A program made the translations under genes and the position numbers. Positions 21,601 to 34,065 of a DNA stretch of 64,000 nucleotides are shown piece by piece; position 1 is the stretch's first letter; every line of letters begins with the position of its first letter. The notes under the pieces are model-generated. The model had not been told where the DNA came from, made no database searches, and saw nothing but the letters and a program-made list of their open reading frames with translations. Location of the stretch: assembly GCF_031143425.1 (NCBI RefSeq), contig NC_090446.1:1019361066-1019425065 (forward strand), read 5' to 3'. The DNA is from Pleurodeles waltl (lineage: Eukaryota; Chordata; Amphibia; Caudata; Salamandridae).

Positions 21601-22395
21601 AAATTCCCTGGCATCTAGTAGACTTTCTGCCCCCTGGGTGTGGATCAGGGGTGATTACCCCATCTGCCCACTGGTGGGCAGAACAACTTTGGCCCCATTT
21701 ATTTGGGATGGGAGTATGGCCATACCCCCACCCTCTTATTTTGGAAAATAAACACTTCCCTGGTCTCTGGTGGGCTTTCTACCCCCCCTTGGGGGCAGAT
21801 GGGCCTTCCAAAAATAGGCCAATCTGCCCCCAAGGGATGCATATATGGCCAACAATAATGTGCCCCAATGGGAAGCGAACCTTACCTAAGGGACTGCCCC
21901 CTAAAGAAAACACACACATACACACACACCAATCCCTGGTGCCTAAGTGGTTTTTGCCCCTCCCCCGGGGGCAGATCGGCCTAATAGAAATACACTGATC
22001 TCACCCCAAGGAGAGCAGAAATGGCCTAAAATAAATTTGCCCCCCCTAGGGCAGCGACCCTTGCCTAAGGGGTCACTCTTCACCTCTAAAACACAAAAAA
22101 CAAACAAAAAAAGTAATAATAATCCCTGTCACCTAGAGGTTTCTGCTGCCCCCGGGGGCAGATCGGCCTAATAACAATAGGCGGATCTGCCCGCAGGGGG
22201 GGCAGAAATGGGCAAAAATAAATTTGTCCCCCCTGGGAGCGACCCTTGCCTAAGGGGTCGTTTTCTTGTGTGAAATTGGCGCAAAGAAAAAAATCCCCTG
22301 TGCCTAGATTGGCCTAACAAAAATCTGCCTATCTGCCTCAAGGGGGACAGAAAAGGCCTTGAAAAAAATTTCCCCCCAGGGAGCGACCCTTGCTC
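21601..22395. repeat. Tandem repeat, about 175-190-bp unit with hairpins
   Basis: Four units share GGGGGCAGATCGGCC (near 21793, 21968 and 22154; degraded near 22306) and an inverted partner GGCCAATCTGCCCCC, separated by a short AT-rich loop. They also share GAGCGACCCTTGCCTAAGGGG. Each unit can fold into a stem of about 15 bp. It directly follows the periodic repeat at 19183 and may belong to the same element. Confidence 0.72.
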
Positions 22396-23030
22396 AACTG
22401 CCAGTTAACCCTGGCCCAGGATACAGGCTGCAGTCACCCAATGGTTGGACGAAAAATACAACTTTCTCTAAGTGTCATATTCAGAATCTGTGGCTTAAAA
22501 CCTGACTTTACCATAAAAAAGGAATTTAAATTGCAATTCCTAATACACCAAACTCAACATCCCTACCTGCTTCCAATTGAAAGCTATCAATCATTAAATG
22601 CAATAAGGTACCAATGTTATCCTATGGGGAAAGCAGGTCTTGCAGTGGTGAAAAACAAGCGCAAACGTCTTTCACTACTGGGGCATGTAAAATTAAAAGG
22701 ACCTATATTTTGCCCTATATTTTAATTACACAGCACCATGCTTCTGGGCTGTGTAGAGCCTAGCCTACGGGTGACATATGTATTAACAAAAAGCAGCTTT
22801 AGGCTTGGAAAAAGGTTTATTTACCAGATGGAAGTGGTATTTTAAAACTGCACACACAGGCATTAATGGCAGGTTTTAGGCTTGTTGGCAGGGCTACTCA
22901 AGTGGGTGGTACAACTAGTGCTGCAGACTCACTAGTAGCATTTAATTTACAGGCTCTAGGTACATACATCATCACTTTACTAGGGACTTATAATGAAATT
23001 AAAAGTGCCAATTGGGTGTAGGTCTGTGTT
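22396..23030. repeat. LTR-like dispersed repeat, old copy
   Basis: The section 22440-22865 matches 33120-33517 in order and wording: GCAGGTCTTGCAGTGGTGA, TTTCACTACTGGGGCATGTAA and GTATTTTAAAACTGCACACA against slightly changed versions there. It is a dispersed non-coding repeat. An LTR of an unknown retroelement is the likely identity. Confidence 0.5.
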
Positions 23031-25043
23031 ACCATGTTTTAGGGAGTGAGAGCAAGAACCTTAGCACTAGTCAGCAGTGCTAAAGTGCACAGTCCTAAGA
23101 CCCACAAAAACAGTATAAGCAAAAGTAGGTTGAGTAAGGAAATAAGTTTAGTGTAAAAAAACCATAAGGCTGACAGGTCTAACAGGAAGGAAAAGAGGAA
23201 AACCCTGAAATTAATCAGGGTGTGAAAGAGGGGTTTTTCCATGCTGGGTTACCTTTATGTACAAAGCAAAGGGTATTCTACACAATACAGTATTTTGGTT
23301 ATCATCCTACAAAATTACTGTTGCCAGAATATTCTGTACTCCACATCTGTGTATCTCTCCAAAGTACGATGATGTTGAGTTTAGAAAAGTATATCTAGTT
23401 ACTTATACATACCTACTGTTACAGTAATGTTTTTGTCAGTTTTCGGAATGAGAAAACCTGAAGTACTGTCATTGTCAGTATTTATATTGTAGGACAATAT
23501 TTCTACATTCAAAGTTCTGACATAGCCAAGCAAGAAATGTTTTACAAGCAAATTCAAAATCTGCTATACTTTCGCTCGTGAAATAGCTGTCATGCAGAAA
23601 ACCTTTAGCTGTATGCAGAAACAAGGGTGCTTATGACTGATATAGTTATCAGAATGGCTCAATCAGGCAGATGTTCATCTCTAAAGTACACTGTGATTTG
23701 CAGATTGCGGTGTCAAATCCCAGCAAGTCTCTTTTAGCCTTCCATCAATCCAAGGTTTCTATACATTATTATTAGCATATTTGTTTTCGATATTTCAGTT
23801 GGACTTAAATGTTTCAATTCTGACATGTTTATCAATATTAGATGCCAGAATTGTTATGACTATTTCATCATCTGGTTTGATTAGAGGCATTAGGACATAT
23901 TAGATTAGGGATAAAGTACCCCCTGCCATATATTATAAGGATAGGGCAAGTCACCAAGGAGTTCCATAATCTTATACATGAATGAGGCCGAATGCTGAAT
24001 TCCTTCCTAGGGTCATGGAACTCCGAGATGACTTTCAGTATTCTTAGCATGTACACCAGGTGGTACATTGCCCCATATAATACATGGTCACACCATCAAC
24101 TTTTCCACAAACCACTTAGAACCTTGATGCACAGCTCTTTCATATGACAGAGCAAACAAGAAGAATACAAATAATGTGTGAAATTAACCACATCAAAAAC
24201 CTGTTAATTTGTTGCAAACAGATATTAGAAACAGTTTAATACAAGCCAGTTTAAAAGTTTAAAAAAAGAGCTTCTGTAGCTTAGTACGTGTAGAAACATG
24301 CGGAATGATTCTAGCTTTTCTCTGTTTAATAAGTGCAAAAATAAACACTCCCACTGCTTTTCATTGTAGACTATTAAAATAGAGCAGAAGAAAGAAAATC
24401 AATGTTACCTTTGTTGCTTTAAACAGCTATTTCAATATTGCTCCATGACCTGACTTGCCTTTCACCTCGGCTGAGGGCTCTGGCAGCAGGCATTGTGATA
24501 TCAGAAATCATGTGCAATAGGCTTAGAATATTAAAGCTCAGACACCTTTTCTTTATAATTGGAAATATGGTACATCACAAGTCACCAATTATTAACAAAA
24601 TGGTGACTGTGGTTTATACAGGGATTACAGACTATCATGTATTATAGTATTATATGCCTGCTGCTGGGTGGTGAATGCCCCAAGGGCTTTTTCAAAGTCT
24701 CAAACCATAATAGTGGAGTCCGGCTGAAGACGCTGTGAGTTGTCAAAGAACGTAGCAGGTTTTCAAAGACAGCAGTCAGCACTTGAGGCAAGAGGTATTC
24801 TGTAGCCTTTGTGTAATGTAGCTGTGGTCTGTGTCCATCGGTGGCTGCCTGCGGTCCTCGACAAATACTATGGTTTGCGTATGAGAAGATATCAAACAAT
24901 GCATGTTCAAGATCAAGAAATCTGCCAAATAGACTATTGCCTGTCCTGAAAAGTACACAAAATCAAAAGACTTTGCAGAAAGGGAGTATGAAAAACATAT
25001 GAATATATCTACATATATAAAAATACATTACCTATAATATTGA
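23031..25043. other. Intergenic, no gene seen
   Basis: About 2 kb of AT-rich sequence. I find no reading frame with protein-like composition, no RNA gene and no element ends. Confidence 0.45.
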
Positions 25044-25513
25044 GGGGCATATTTAAGAGACCATAGCGCCACCTTAGCGCTGTCATAGCATGGCTTTTTT
25101 CCTGCACCATGTTTACAAAACAGTGCAATGCATGCATTGCGCCACTTTGTGAACCCTTGTGCCACATTTTGCCTGCGCCAGGCATAATGTATGCAAAGGG
25201 GTGTTTCAGCGCTAGGAGGCCCGCAAAAATGACAGTTGAAATTTAACAGATTTTACTGCACCATTTTTGGCATAATTTTTAACGCCTGCTCAAAACATGC
25301 ATTTAAGTGACTCTCCCATAGAAACCAATGGGCCTCCTTGCACTTTGCAACACTACTGTCACCATTTTTGATGCTGATGTAGCAAAGCGCCACAATAGCA
25401 TCAAAAATGTTGACGCTATTGTGCTAATGACTGCCATGGTGCACCGTATTAGAATACGGTGCAACCATGGTGTTGTTAGGTGCTGCTGGGGGTAGGGGAC
25501 TTAAATATGGGCC
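25044..25513. mobile_element. Harbinger-like MITE
   Basis: The ends GGGGCATATTTAAG and (inverted) GGCCCATATTTAAG flank a 470-bp non-coding body containing paired GCATCAAAAATG/TGACGCTATTG motifs. The flanking triplets are TGA and TTA. A TAA/TTA duplication with one change would fit PIF/Harbinger. Ends and body motifs resemble the better preserved copy at 29404-30337. Confidence 0.6.
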
Positions 25514-27039
25514 TTAGTGGATAAAGGCCACCTTCGCTCTGAGCAGCCAAACTCAATATATTATTACTCTTTAACTCTTCTCTCCATCATTACGACGCAC
25601 ATATGGTACAGAGTATTTCACTCGAGGTTTACAGTGGTACATCTGCTACTGGATAGCAAAGAAAGTTTTTTCTCATGAAATAGAATAGGGGTAGAGGAGG
25701 TGAATAATATAAATTGCAAACGCAGCCTAACTACAGCAGTGCTAGTGCTAGTGAATACATCCTAGATGTTTCTATGTAGCAATTAATCTAAATGATCTAC
25801 ATTCTCATAAAAACACACGTCTCGCCGTCAACAATGCCTGTCTCCAGCTGTGCCCAAGCCCCACCTTCAGGAGTGAAAAATACTTCACACTCAGTTAATC
25901 ACACACTCCTCTGCTTTATTATTTATTTTGTCTTGAATTAATATTTTTGGGAAACATTACGTATTAATGTATTGTTTTTGTTACCAGAACCGTTTTATTT
26001 TTCCAGGACAGGGTTGGATATCTGTTCCATTCGCCTCCCAAAGGAACATATTGTTCGGAAGACTGAACGCTGCAGTACTCCTTTTATGATAATGTTTTGT
26101 ACTATAATAATACCAGGTTGACTATAAAACCATTGTTCCATCTACAATATCGGCCAGTCTCTGAGGAGTGGCCACCTGGTAGGTAGCAAAGATTAAGGAT
26201 ATGTTTTAAAACTCATTTTAAAGTGAATGTTCAGCACTGGCAGCCAGTTGAGCTGGAAGAAACATGACTTGTGGTGTTCATCTCGTAATAAGGGCAAGTA
26301 TGTCATGCACAGTTGCACACCATAGCACAAAGGTGCATGCGAGACATTTAGCATAAATTTTGTTCTGAACTGTTACCCTTTCTTCTTTGCGTAGGCAAAC
26401 ACTGAAACATTCCACAATTTGGATGTGTGCTGTATAGTGGAGCACACATAAATTGTGTGACATTTTAGAAAAAAATTAATACTTTTCTTCTATATAGCGC
26501 ACGTCTCATGGAGGTGTGTTTTTGACGTACGACCAAGCCTGACCTAGCCTGACAATCTGATTTGCCTTTGTGCCAAAATACATGGATGATAGCATTAAAA
26601 TACCCAAGTTTTATTCATGGGATGGGCCGTTGGCGAAAAGAAGCACAAAACAATGCAGAGCACTATTTGCACTAAGTTAATGGCAACTTTCTGTTTCAAA
26701 TAAAGTTTTGCGTTGGAAATTAAATACTTTATCAAGGCCTTGGGCCACTTTGGATAACTTTGCTGTAAGGCAAAGTCTTGATCAAACTGCCCATAAATAG
26801 GTTGAGCATAGCAGCGCGCAAGTGCTGCTTTTCCAACGTGTTGGTATGTATGTGGGCTTTTAACCACGCCCATGTCATGACCATCACTTTCATTCGTTTG
26901 TGGGCTTGTCTTTTAAAATCCCCTGTATGTTATTTGCGAAAGACATGCAAACGTCATGCCTTTTCCGGTATTTTGCCCTCCTCGAGAGCACTGGGCAACT
27001 ACTGAAAGCATACGTAGCTCCGTGTTTTCAGCATGGTTT
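25514..27039. other. Intergenic, no gene seen
   Basis: AT-rich, with no protein-like frames and no clear element ends. Confidence 0.4.
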
Positions 27040-27582
27040 CTGGATTACTTTTTCTTTTTATCTCCTACACAGCACGATCGCACTCATCATTATTGGAGCT
27101 ATTTGCAAGCTGGCTATTTTACTTCCATTCTTTATTCCTGGTTTTTGTTGTTTCTGACACAGATGAACATAAATGCATTGTTAAAAGCATATGATTGCTC
27201 GTGTGTCTTCACTCGTGCTTGTTGTATTTACATGGTTGAGCTGCATAGTGAGAAAATAAGCGGATAAACACATAAAAGGTTGCTTTTAAAAATACATTTA
27301 CGTGGAACGTGACATCAAACAAAATATTATGTTATATTGTGGCAACTGTAATAAAGCACTATAATGTAGCAGCGCTTTCTTTTGTTATTGCCTTTGTACA
27401 TATAAGAAAGCTCTTCGACATTATATTGCTTTGTGTGCTTTTCACTTGTGCTACCACCTGGAGTAAAACCACTGTTTTTATCCTACAACATAAGTGCACA
27501 CCATAGATGAGTACCTGCTCCAAAGACAATATAAAAAAAAGTGCTGCTATATTAGAGCTCTTTATTACAGTTGTACACTATA

Positions 27583-28046
27583 AAATGGTAATATAACATA
27601 TAGCAACTATAGTAAAGCTCTTTAATGTAGCAGCGCTTTCTTTTGAGATTGGTTTTGTATGCGCAAGAAAGCGCTGCTACATTATTGCACTTTATGGTCT
27701 GTTGGGCTGGCATTTTGTAGCACCACAGTTAGTTTTCCAGTTGGGGAGTAATTTTGAGATAGTGGTATGATATAACTTGATGTGCCATGTCACATTCTTG
27801 TGCATAGAAGCAATTTTTTTACATAATAGAACAGAACATACATAACTGAAATGCACTAATGCAACCTTTAAAATAAAGCAAAGCAACCTTTTTTTTAAAG
27901 TTTCTAGTCATTATCTAAATGGTAAATGTTGCCTTTACGGTAGTTTTACACCGCAAGGCAATAGTAATGCATTCACATTTGTTTTTAAAGAAACAAGGGT
28001 GCACCAAGGAGTCTGGGTTGGTGTGAAAGTTTGAATAGTACTCCAC
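27583..28046 (+). repeat. Long inverted repeat, left arm
   Basis: It matches the reverse complement of 28160-28620 through several anchors: GGCATTTTGTAGCACCACAG, TTAGTTTTCCAGTTGG, AACAAGGGTGCACCAAGG and GTGTGAAAGTTTGAATA. Identity is about 80-85% by eye. The spacer is about 110 bp. Confidence 0.78.
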
Positions 28047-28159
28047 ATGCTTCAACAGGAGACAGGATGGTACAAGGCACTGTGGAAATCGTCCTATGCA
28101 GTTGTTTAGGGCACATCACTCAATGTGTATTCAACATAAGTTGCTGCACCAAAGATAAT

Positions 28160-28620
28160 AAAAGGAGTAATATTCAAACCTTTCACACCAGCCCAGATAT
28201 CTTGGCGCACCCTTGTTTCTTTTTTAAAACGTGAGTGAATGCATTACAATAAGCTTGCGATGTAAAGCTAGCGTAAAGTCAATATTTATCTTTTAGGTAA
28301 TTACTAGCAACATTTAAAAATTGTTCCTGCTTTTTGTTTGATTTTAAGGTTGCATTGGAGCGCCTCAGTTACGTATGTTTTGTTATAATACATGAAAAAA
28401 CTGCTTCTTTTCAAAATAATATGACATGTCACATCAAGCTGTAACATACCACAATCACAATATTACTCACCAACTGGAAAACTAACTGTGCTGTCACAAA
28501 ATGCCAGTCCAAAACCATAAAGTGCTATGATGTAGCAGCGCTTTCTTGCGCCTACACAAGCATCTCAAAAGAAAGGGCTGCTACCTTTCTTTTGCTTTAT
28601 TATGTTTGCTACAATGTAAC
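28160..28620 (-). repeat. Long inverted repeat, right arm
   Basis: Inverted counterpart of 27583-28046. Anchors on the + strand are TATTCAAACCTTTCACAC near its start and CCAACTGGAAAACTAACTG near 28470. Confidence 0.78.
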
Positions 28621-29403
28621 GTTGTTTTATGTTTGCTATTGCATGTAAATGTATTTTTAGAAGGAAATGTTTGGTAAGCTGAAAAGAAAGCTCTGTGGGG
28701 ACAAAATAAGCAGACAAACACCTAAAAAGATTGCCTATAAAAATATATTTACGCAGAACTGAGGCATGAAGTTAAAAAAAATATTATACTCTAGCAAAGG
28801 TAATAAAGCTCTATAGTGTAGCAGTGCTTTCTTTTGATGTTGCTTTGGAACATGTACTTGTCCATGTTTTGTACTCACATTGCTGAATATAAAACTGTTG
28901 CAATAAAGTACTACATGTTACGGTTGTGTGTAAATGTATTTTAAAAAACAACTTTTGTGTGTTTTAATGGTAACTAGAGCTGAGTGGTGACAAAATAAGC
29001 CGATAAACACAAAAAAGGTTGCTTTTAAAAATACCTATGTGTGGAACGTGACATCAAACTAAATATAATGTTATGTTATAGCAACCATAATAAAGCGCTA
29101 TGATGTAGCAGCCCCTTCTTTTGTGATTGCCTTTCAACACACAAGAAAGCTTTGCTATTTTACAGCGCTTTATGCGCTTTATTACTTTTGCTACAGATAG
29201 AGGGAAGGTAAATGGAAGAGCTTTAGTTATATGCAGGGCAAATGGAATTATGTGGCAGGAAAGTACCAAATTATAAGGCAGAGTTACCCAATTTATCTGG
29301 CAAGAAAAGTCCAATTAGGCATTTACAACACTAACAGCTCTAACTCTCCCAATTGCGAGACCTATTGCAATGCAAATGCTTGTTTTTTTCTGCTGGTAAC
29401 TAA

Positions 29404-30337
29404 GGCCCATATTTATGGTTGGTTTGCACCATGTTAGTGTCATTGTTTTGTATGCTAAAATGGTGCAAACCTAACTCCACATTTATGTTTTGAGCATAGA
29501 CCCGTCTAGCGTCAAAATATTGAAGTTAGGGTCATGTTGTGGTTGCGGCATACTACCTTGCACTAATTAGATGAAAGGTAGGCATTCCTGTCCACAATAT
29601 GACGCTAACCCCCTACCAACTCATTTATACTCCGTTGTAGGAATGACATGCACAGAGTAGGCAGACCCAAATAATGGCGCTAAGCCTGCTTGGAGCCATT
29701 ATTTGACACCTGGGTCAAGCCAGGCGTTACGGTACCTGTGGACCTATTTCCATGACCAAACACCATGGAATGGGCCCACAGATGCCCACCCCAGGCCCAA
29801 GCAACACCCCCACCCACACCAGAGGGACACGATAGGGTGGGGGACCCCATCCTGGGTAGGTGGAGGTAAGTATTTATATTTTTTTTAATAGTTTTTATTT
29901 TTATTTTCATTTTCATTTTCATTTTTTAAAGTGCCTTTGGGAGCCCCTTACATGGGGCCCCCAGCCTGGCACTGGGTCTTAGGAACTTGCCCATGGGACA
30001 CTGTTCTCCTGTGCTGGCTAAGGGGTGGTGGGCATAACACATGTCTTTATGAAGACAGGAGTCATATTTGGGTGCAAGTGCATCAGGAAATGATGCTAGG
30101 CTGGTTAGCGGCATATTTATTGCCGCTTACCAGCCTAGCATAATTCCTGTCCTACTAGCGCCTTTTTCTCTACCTCCACCCCATTTCTTAGACACTAGCC
30201 ATTCCTTAGTGCCTGCATGCGGCATTCCATAGATATGGTGCCCGGCTTCGGCTAAGGAGTGGCGTGAGCAGGTGCTAAGGGTTCTGACGCAGAACTGCAT
30301 TAGCACAGTTTTGCATCCAAAAACATAAAAATGTCCC
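29404..30337. mobile_element. PIF/Harbinger-like non-autonomous element with TAA duplication
   Basis: The ends GGCCCATATTTATG and (inverted) GGGACATTTTTATG are flanked by TAA on both sides (29401-29403 and 30338-30340). This TWA duplication is typical of PIF/Harbinger. The 934-bp body is non-coding. It has a (TTTTCA)n/T-rich tract near 29880-29925 and an internal palindrome around GGCATATTTATTGCC (30108-30124). A truncated relative lies at 34066. Confidence 0.72.
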
Positions 30338-30340
30338 TAA

Positions 30341-31004
30341 ATACTTCAGCAAGACTTTGCTCCACTACGGGAGACTTTGCAGTGGCGCAAAGTCCTCATA
30401 AATCGTGTCCTGAAAGTTTCTCCAGTCTCTGCTAATTCAGGCATAGTATGACTATTAGCTTTGCAACTCCGGTGGCCCTGAAAAACAATTCAGAGTGAGG
30501 GGCTTGTTGCACATATTACCAACCAGGATAGTTATGAAGTCATTCTTAATGTTAATAACACTGTAGCCTGCATGATGCACCTCAGGAGTTTCAGTTGATT
30601 TCTGATGCTTGCTATGTGTATTTGGCAACTTCCTACTTAAAGCTCCATTCCAAGCTTAATATAAAACATGTCTAGTAAACTCCAGATTCCAAGGTAATGA
30701 TTCTGGGTGTTAATTCCAGATGTGAAATCTGAAATTAGACATTTTTTCTTGGTGTGTAGTTGTTGGGAAATCCAGTCACAATAACCAACCCATTATTTCT
30801 GGGTATTTTATCTAGTCTGCATTTCCCATACTTGGTAAATGAAGTCTGCAAAAATGAAGTCTGCAAATTGGACCAAGAACTACTGTGTCACACCAAGGGC
30901 CACTCATCTGAATCCCCAGGACTTCTGCTGAAGTGAAGATATTCCACCACTATCCCCTTAAGGGTAATCCTTAGTAACAGAAGAAATTACTTACTCTGGT
31001 TTCT
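30341..31004. other. Intergenic, no gene seen
   Basis: No element ends or protein-like frames found. Confidence 0.4.
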
Positions 31005-31212
31005 AACCTTGGGGAGAAGTAGGGTTGGAGAGAGAGCAAAAGAGAGAAAGATAGATTGTTCTTGTATACTCAAAGGTCCTGTGAAAAGAATGGTAGGTTG
31101 GTGTTTTTAACCTTGGGGAGAAGTAGGGTTGGAGAGAGAGCAAAAGAGAGAAAGATAGATTGTTCTTGCATACTCGAAGGTCCAGTGAAAAGAATGGTGG
31201 GTTGGTGTTTAT
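31005..31212. repeat. Direct tandem duplication, two 104-bp units
   Basis: AACCTTGGGGAGAAGTAGGG starts at 31005 and again at 31109. The two units differ by only a few bases (TGTATACTCAAAGG against TGCATACTCGAAGG), so this is a young local duplication. Each unit includes a GAGAGAGAG purine run. Confidence 0.92.
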
Positions 31213-31690
31213 CCTTCTGAACAGGAACCCTTACATTCTAGTGGCATGATGCACTACTTCAGAGGAAGTACTCTGCAACAAGAACAGTCATTTCACAAAC
31301 GCATACATGAATGTTTTACAATCAGCCTGAGATGAGAGTCCTTAGTAAGACATACCAAACAAGAATTACTATACGAAATTCAAATCCATGTGAAGTGCCC
31401 TTGAGCACTGACACCCTGCACTGAATCCTGAGCACGTATCATATCCTTCAGTCCTGCATCAGGTGATTCCGCAATCCCTACCTCATCTTAACATTGTGTT
31501 ACTTCACAATGTCAGTCCATTTCCTTATGCCAAGGCATGCATTTTTCAAATTCAAATTGCTAGGGTGTCCTTGAAGAAACCGGATATAATAAAAGTAGGA
31601 GCACCCAGTTAGTGCACTAATCTGAGGGCTTGTAATGGGCTGTATTTGAAATGGGTTCTCTGGTTGGCAGTTAGTTTGCACTCTATCCAA
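31213..31690. other. Intergenic, no gene seen
   Basis: No features recognised. Confidence 0.4.
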
Positions 31691-33520
31691 GCAGGGACCC
31701 TCAGTCTAGTCAGGGACACTGAAGATAACCCCTGCTCTCCCACTTGGTAGCTTGGCACAAGCATTTAGGTTTATCTCAAAGGCAAAGTGTAAAGTATTTG
31801 TCCCAACACACACAGTAATACAGTGAAAAAACTACAAAATGGACACAACAATAGTTTACAAAAATAGTCAATATTTGTCTAAATCAAACAAGAAAAAAAT
31901 GACAAAAATCCAACATACACAAGTAAAGTTATTAATTTTTTATTTAAAAAGAGTCTTACTCCATTGAAAACAATAGATGCTTTGAGGCTACACAAAGTAC
32001 CTGGCTTGCGTGAAAAATAAAGCCGCACGGGCGAGTGTGTGTCGAAAAAGTAAGCGATGCGTTGATTCCTTACTCGCAAGTGAGGTAATGTGTTGTTTCT
32101 TCTCCATTCAGGTAGGCGATGTGTTGCTTTCCTCAAGAGAGCAATGCATTGATTTCTGGACTTGCACCTCTGATCCAGGCAGGTTCACATTGATTTTGAC
32201 ACCCAGTGACGATGCATGCAAAATCCGACTGTACAGTGATGAGGAACTGTGCTGGGTGGGGATTGCCACAAGTGGGTGTTGTGACGTTTCCCCAGCCACA
32301 ATGAAGGTGATGCATCAATTTCCCCAATGCAATGCAGGTAATGTGTCATTTTCTCAGCTGTGATGCGGGTGGTGCGAGCTGCATTGCAGGTGGTGCGTCA
32401 CATTTTTCCCCACAAGGCTCCTGTGCATGGATTTCTGACTTAGTCTCACCAGCTTCACCTTTCAAGGGCATAGGGACTGGAGTGGGCACCACTTGGCAGG
32501 GTAGAAGTCTAAGCAGAGAGTCCAGGTGCTGACAGAGGAAGTCTTTGATGGCCCTGAAATTTCAAAACAGGAGGCAAGTTCAGTCCAAGCTTTTGGAAAC
32601 ACTTCACAAGTAGGAATATACCACAAAGTCCAGTCTTTGTCCTCTTTCAGGCAGAAGCAGCAACTGCAGGCCAACCCAGCAAAGCACAGTCACAGGCAAA
32701 GGGGCAGTAGTCCTCCTCCAACTCTTCTCCTTGGCAGAGGTTCCTCTTGAGTCCAAAAGTAGCCAAAATAGTCTGGGGTTTTGGGTCCACTACTTATAAT
32801 CCTTTTTGCCTTTGAAGTTGGCAAACTTCAAAGGAAAATTTCTGTTGTTGACAATATCCTGCCTTGCCCAGGACTGGTTCTAGGCACACAACAGTGGGTT
32901 GTAGACTGCATTGTGTGAGGCCTGGCACTGACCTTTCAGGTGTAAGTGTCAGCTCCTCCCTTCCCACTCTAGCCCAGGAGATTCATCAGGACATGCAGGC
33001 TGCACTCCAGCTCCCTTTGTGTTACTGTCTAGAGAAAATCCAAAACAGCCCAACAGTCAGTCTGATCCACAGGTAGAATACACAAGCAGGCAGAGGCACA
33101 GAATGGTTTAAGAAAGAAAATGACCACTTTCTAAAAGTGGCATTTTCAAACTGACAATCTAAAAAACAACTTTACCGAAAGATGTATTTTTAAATTGTGA
33201 GTTCAGACACCCCAAACCCCACATCTTTACCTGCTCCCAATGGGAAACTGCACTTAAAAGATGTTTAAAGGCAGCCCCCATGTTAACCTAAGAGATGGGC
33301 CTTGCAACAGTGAGAAACAAATTTGGCAGCATTTCACTGTCAGGACATGTAAAGCACATCAGTACATGTCCCAACTTTAAAATACACTGCACCTTGCCAA
33401 GGGGCTACCTAGGGCCTACCTTAGGGGTCCCTTACATGTACAAAAAGGGAAGGGTTGGGCCTGACAAGTGGGTACACCTGCCAGATCAAATTGGTAGTTT
33501 AAAACTGCACACACAGACAT
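31691..33520. repeat. LTR-like dispersed repeat with GATGCGTTGATTTC-type sub-repeats
   Basis: Non-coding. The region 32040-32420 contains many imperfect repeats around GATGCGTTGATTTC, GATGTGTTGCTTTCC and AATGCATTGATTTC. The section 33120-33517 also occurs, more diverged, at 22440-22865. The composition and recurrence fit an LTR-like repeat of a large retroelement. The ends are not identified. Confidence 0.5.
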
Positions 33521-34030
33521 TGACCAGACCTTGGGGTACCAGGATCAGGGTGAGGAGGATTAGAGGCATGAAGGCCAGCCAGAGCTAGGATGACGAAAGG
33601 GCAATGGACAAGGGTAGTCAATAGGAAAAGGACCAAAATAACCAGGATTGAGAGACCTAAACAAGGAAAAACATAATCCGAAGGGTCAAGGCCAGCGGGT
33701 GCAGGATAAGAAGGATTATGAGAAGGAACAGAGCCAGGGGGATCAGAGTAACCCAAACCAGCAAGACAACTGCCAAGGGAGTCAGGCCTCGGTAGACCAG
33801 GAAACAAGAGATCAGATGGGCCAGGAGGACCAGAAGGATAAGGACATGCAATACCAAGAGTAGAGGGTACAGGGTGAGGAGAATTAGGATTAGGTCACCA
33901 GGGCTATGAGGAGTAGAAAGAAATGTAGAAAAAGGGAAGTCCAGGACCAGCAGGATCTGAATTAGGAGGTCTGGGAGGGTTAGACACAGAATAACCCTAT
34001 ACCAGGATTGCAAAGATTACATAGGCAGCA
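33521..34030. repeat. Degenerate purine-rich minisatellite
   Basis: The + strand is a run of imperfect AGGA(T/C)CAG and CCAGGAGGA motifs. The resulting reading frames on both strands are products of the repeat and have no protein-family resemblance. Confidence 0.5.
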
Positions 34031-34065
34031 CTGTGACAACTAATAGGACGTGAGAGAACCTTAGA

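Larger units (their letters stand above)
27040..29180. repeat. Foldback and direct-repeat cluster
   Basis: Three direct copies of a block of about 130 bp (AAATAAGCGGATAAACAC ... AATAAAGC ... TGTAGCAGCGCTTTC) begin near 27250, 28700 and 28988. Between them lies a long inverted repeat with arms near 27583-28046 and 28160-28620. The hairpin motif AGCAGCGCTTTCTT recurs at least five times (near 27368, 27628, 28541, 28818 and 29106). No coding capacity. The whole may be one foldback-type element or a degenerate satellite. Confidence 0.72.

Noticed and set aside
26595..27267. Several frames of 75-103 codons
   Set aside because: They overlap each other on both strands, start and end in repeats, and have no recognisable domain or splice context.
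32010..32750. 117-codon + strand frame and neighbours
   Set aside because: It lies in GATGCGTTG-type sub-repeats of an LTR-like repeat and shows no protein-family motif.
33499..34013. Leu/Ile/Pro-rich - strand frames resembling membrane proteins
   Set aside because: They result from translating a purine-rich degenerate minisatellite on its pyrimidine strand.
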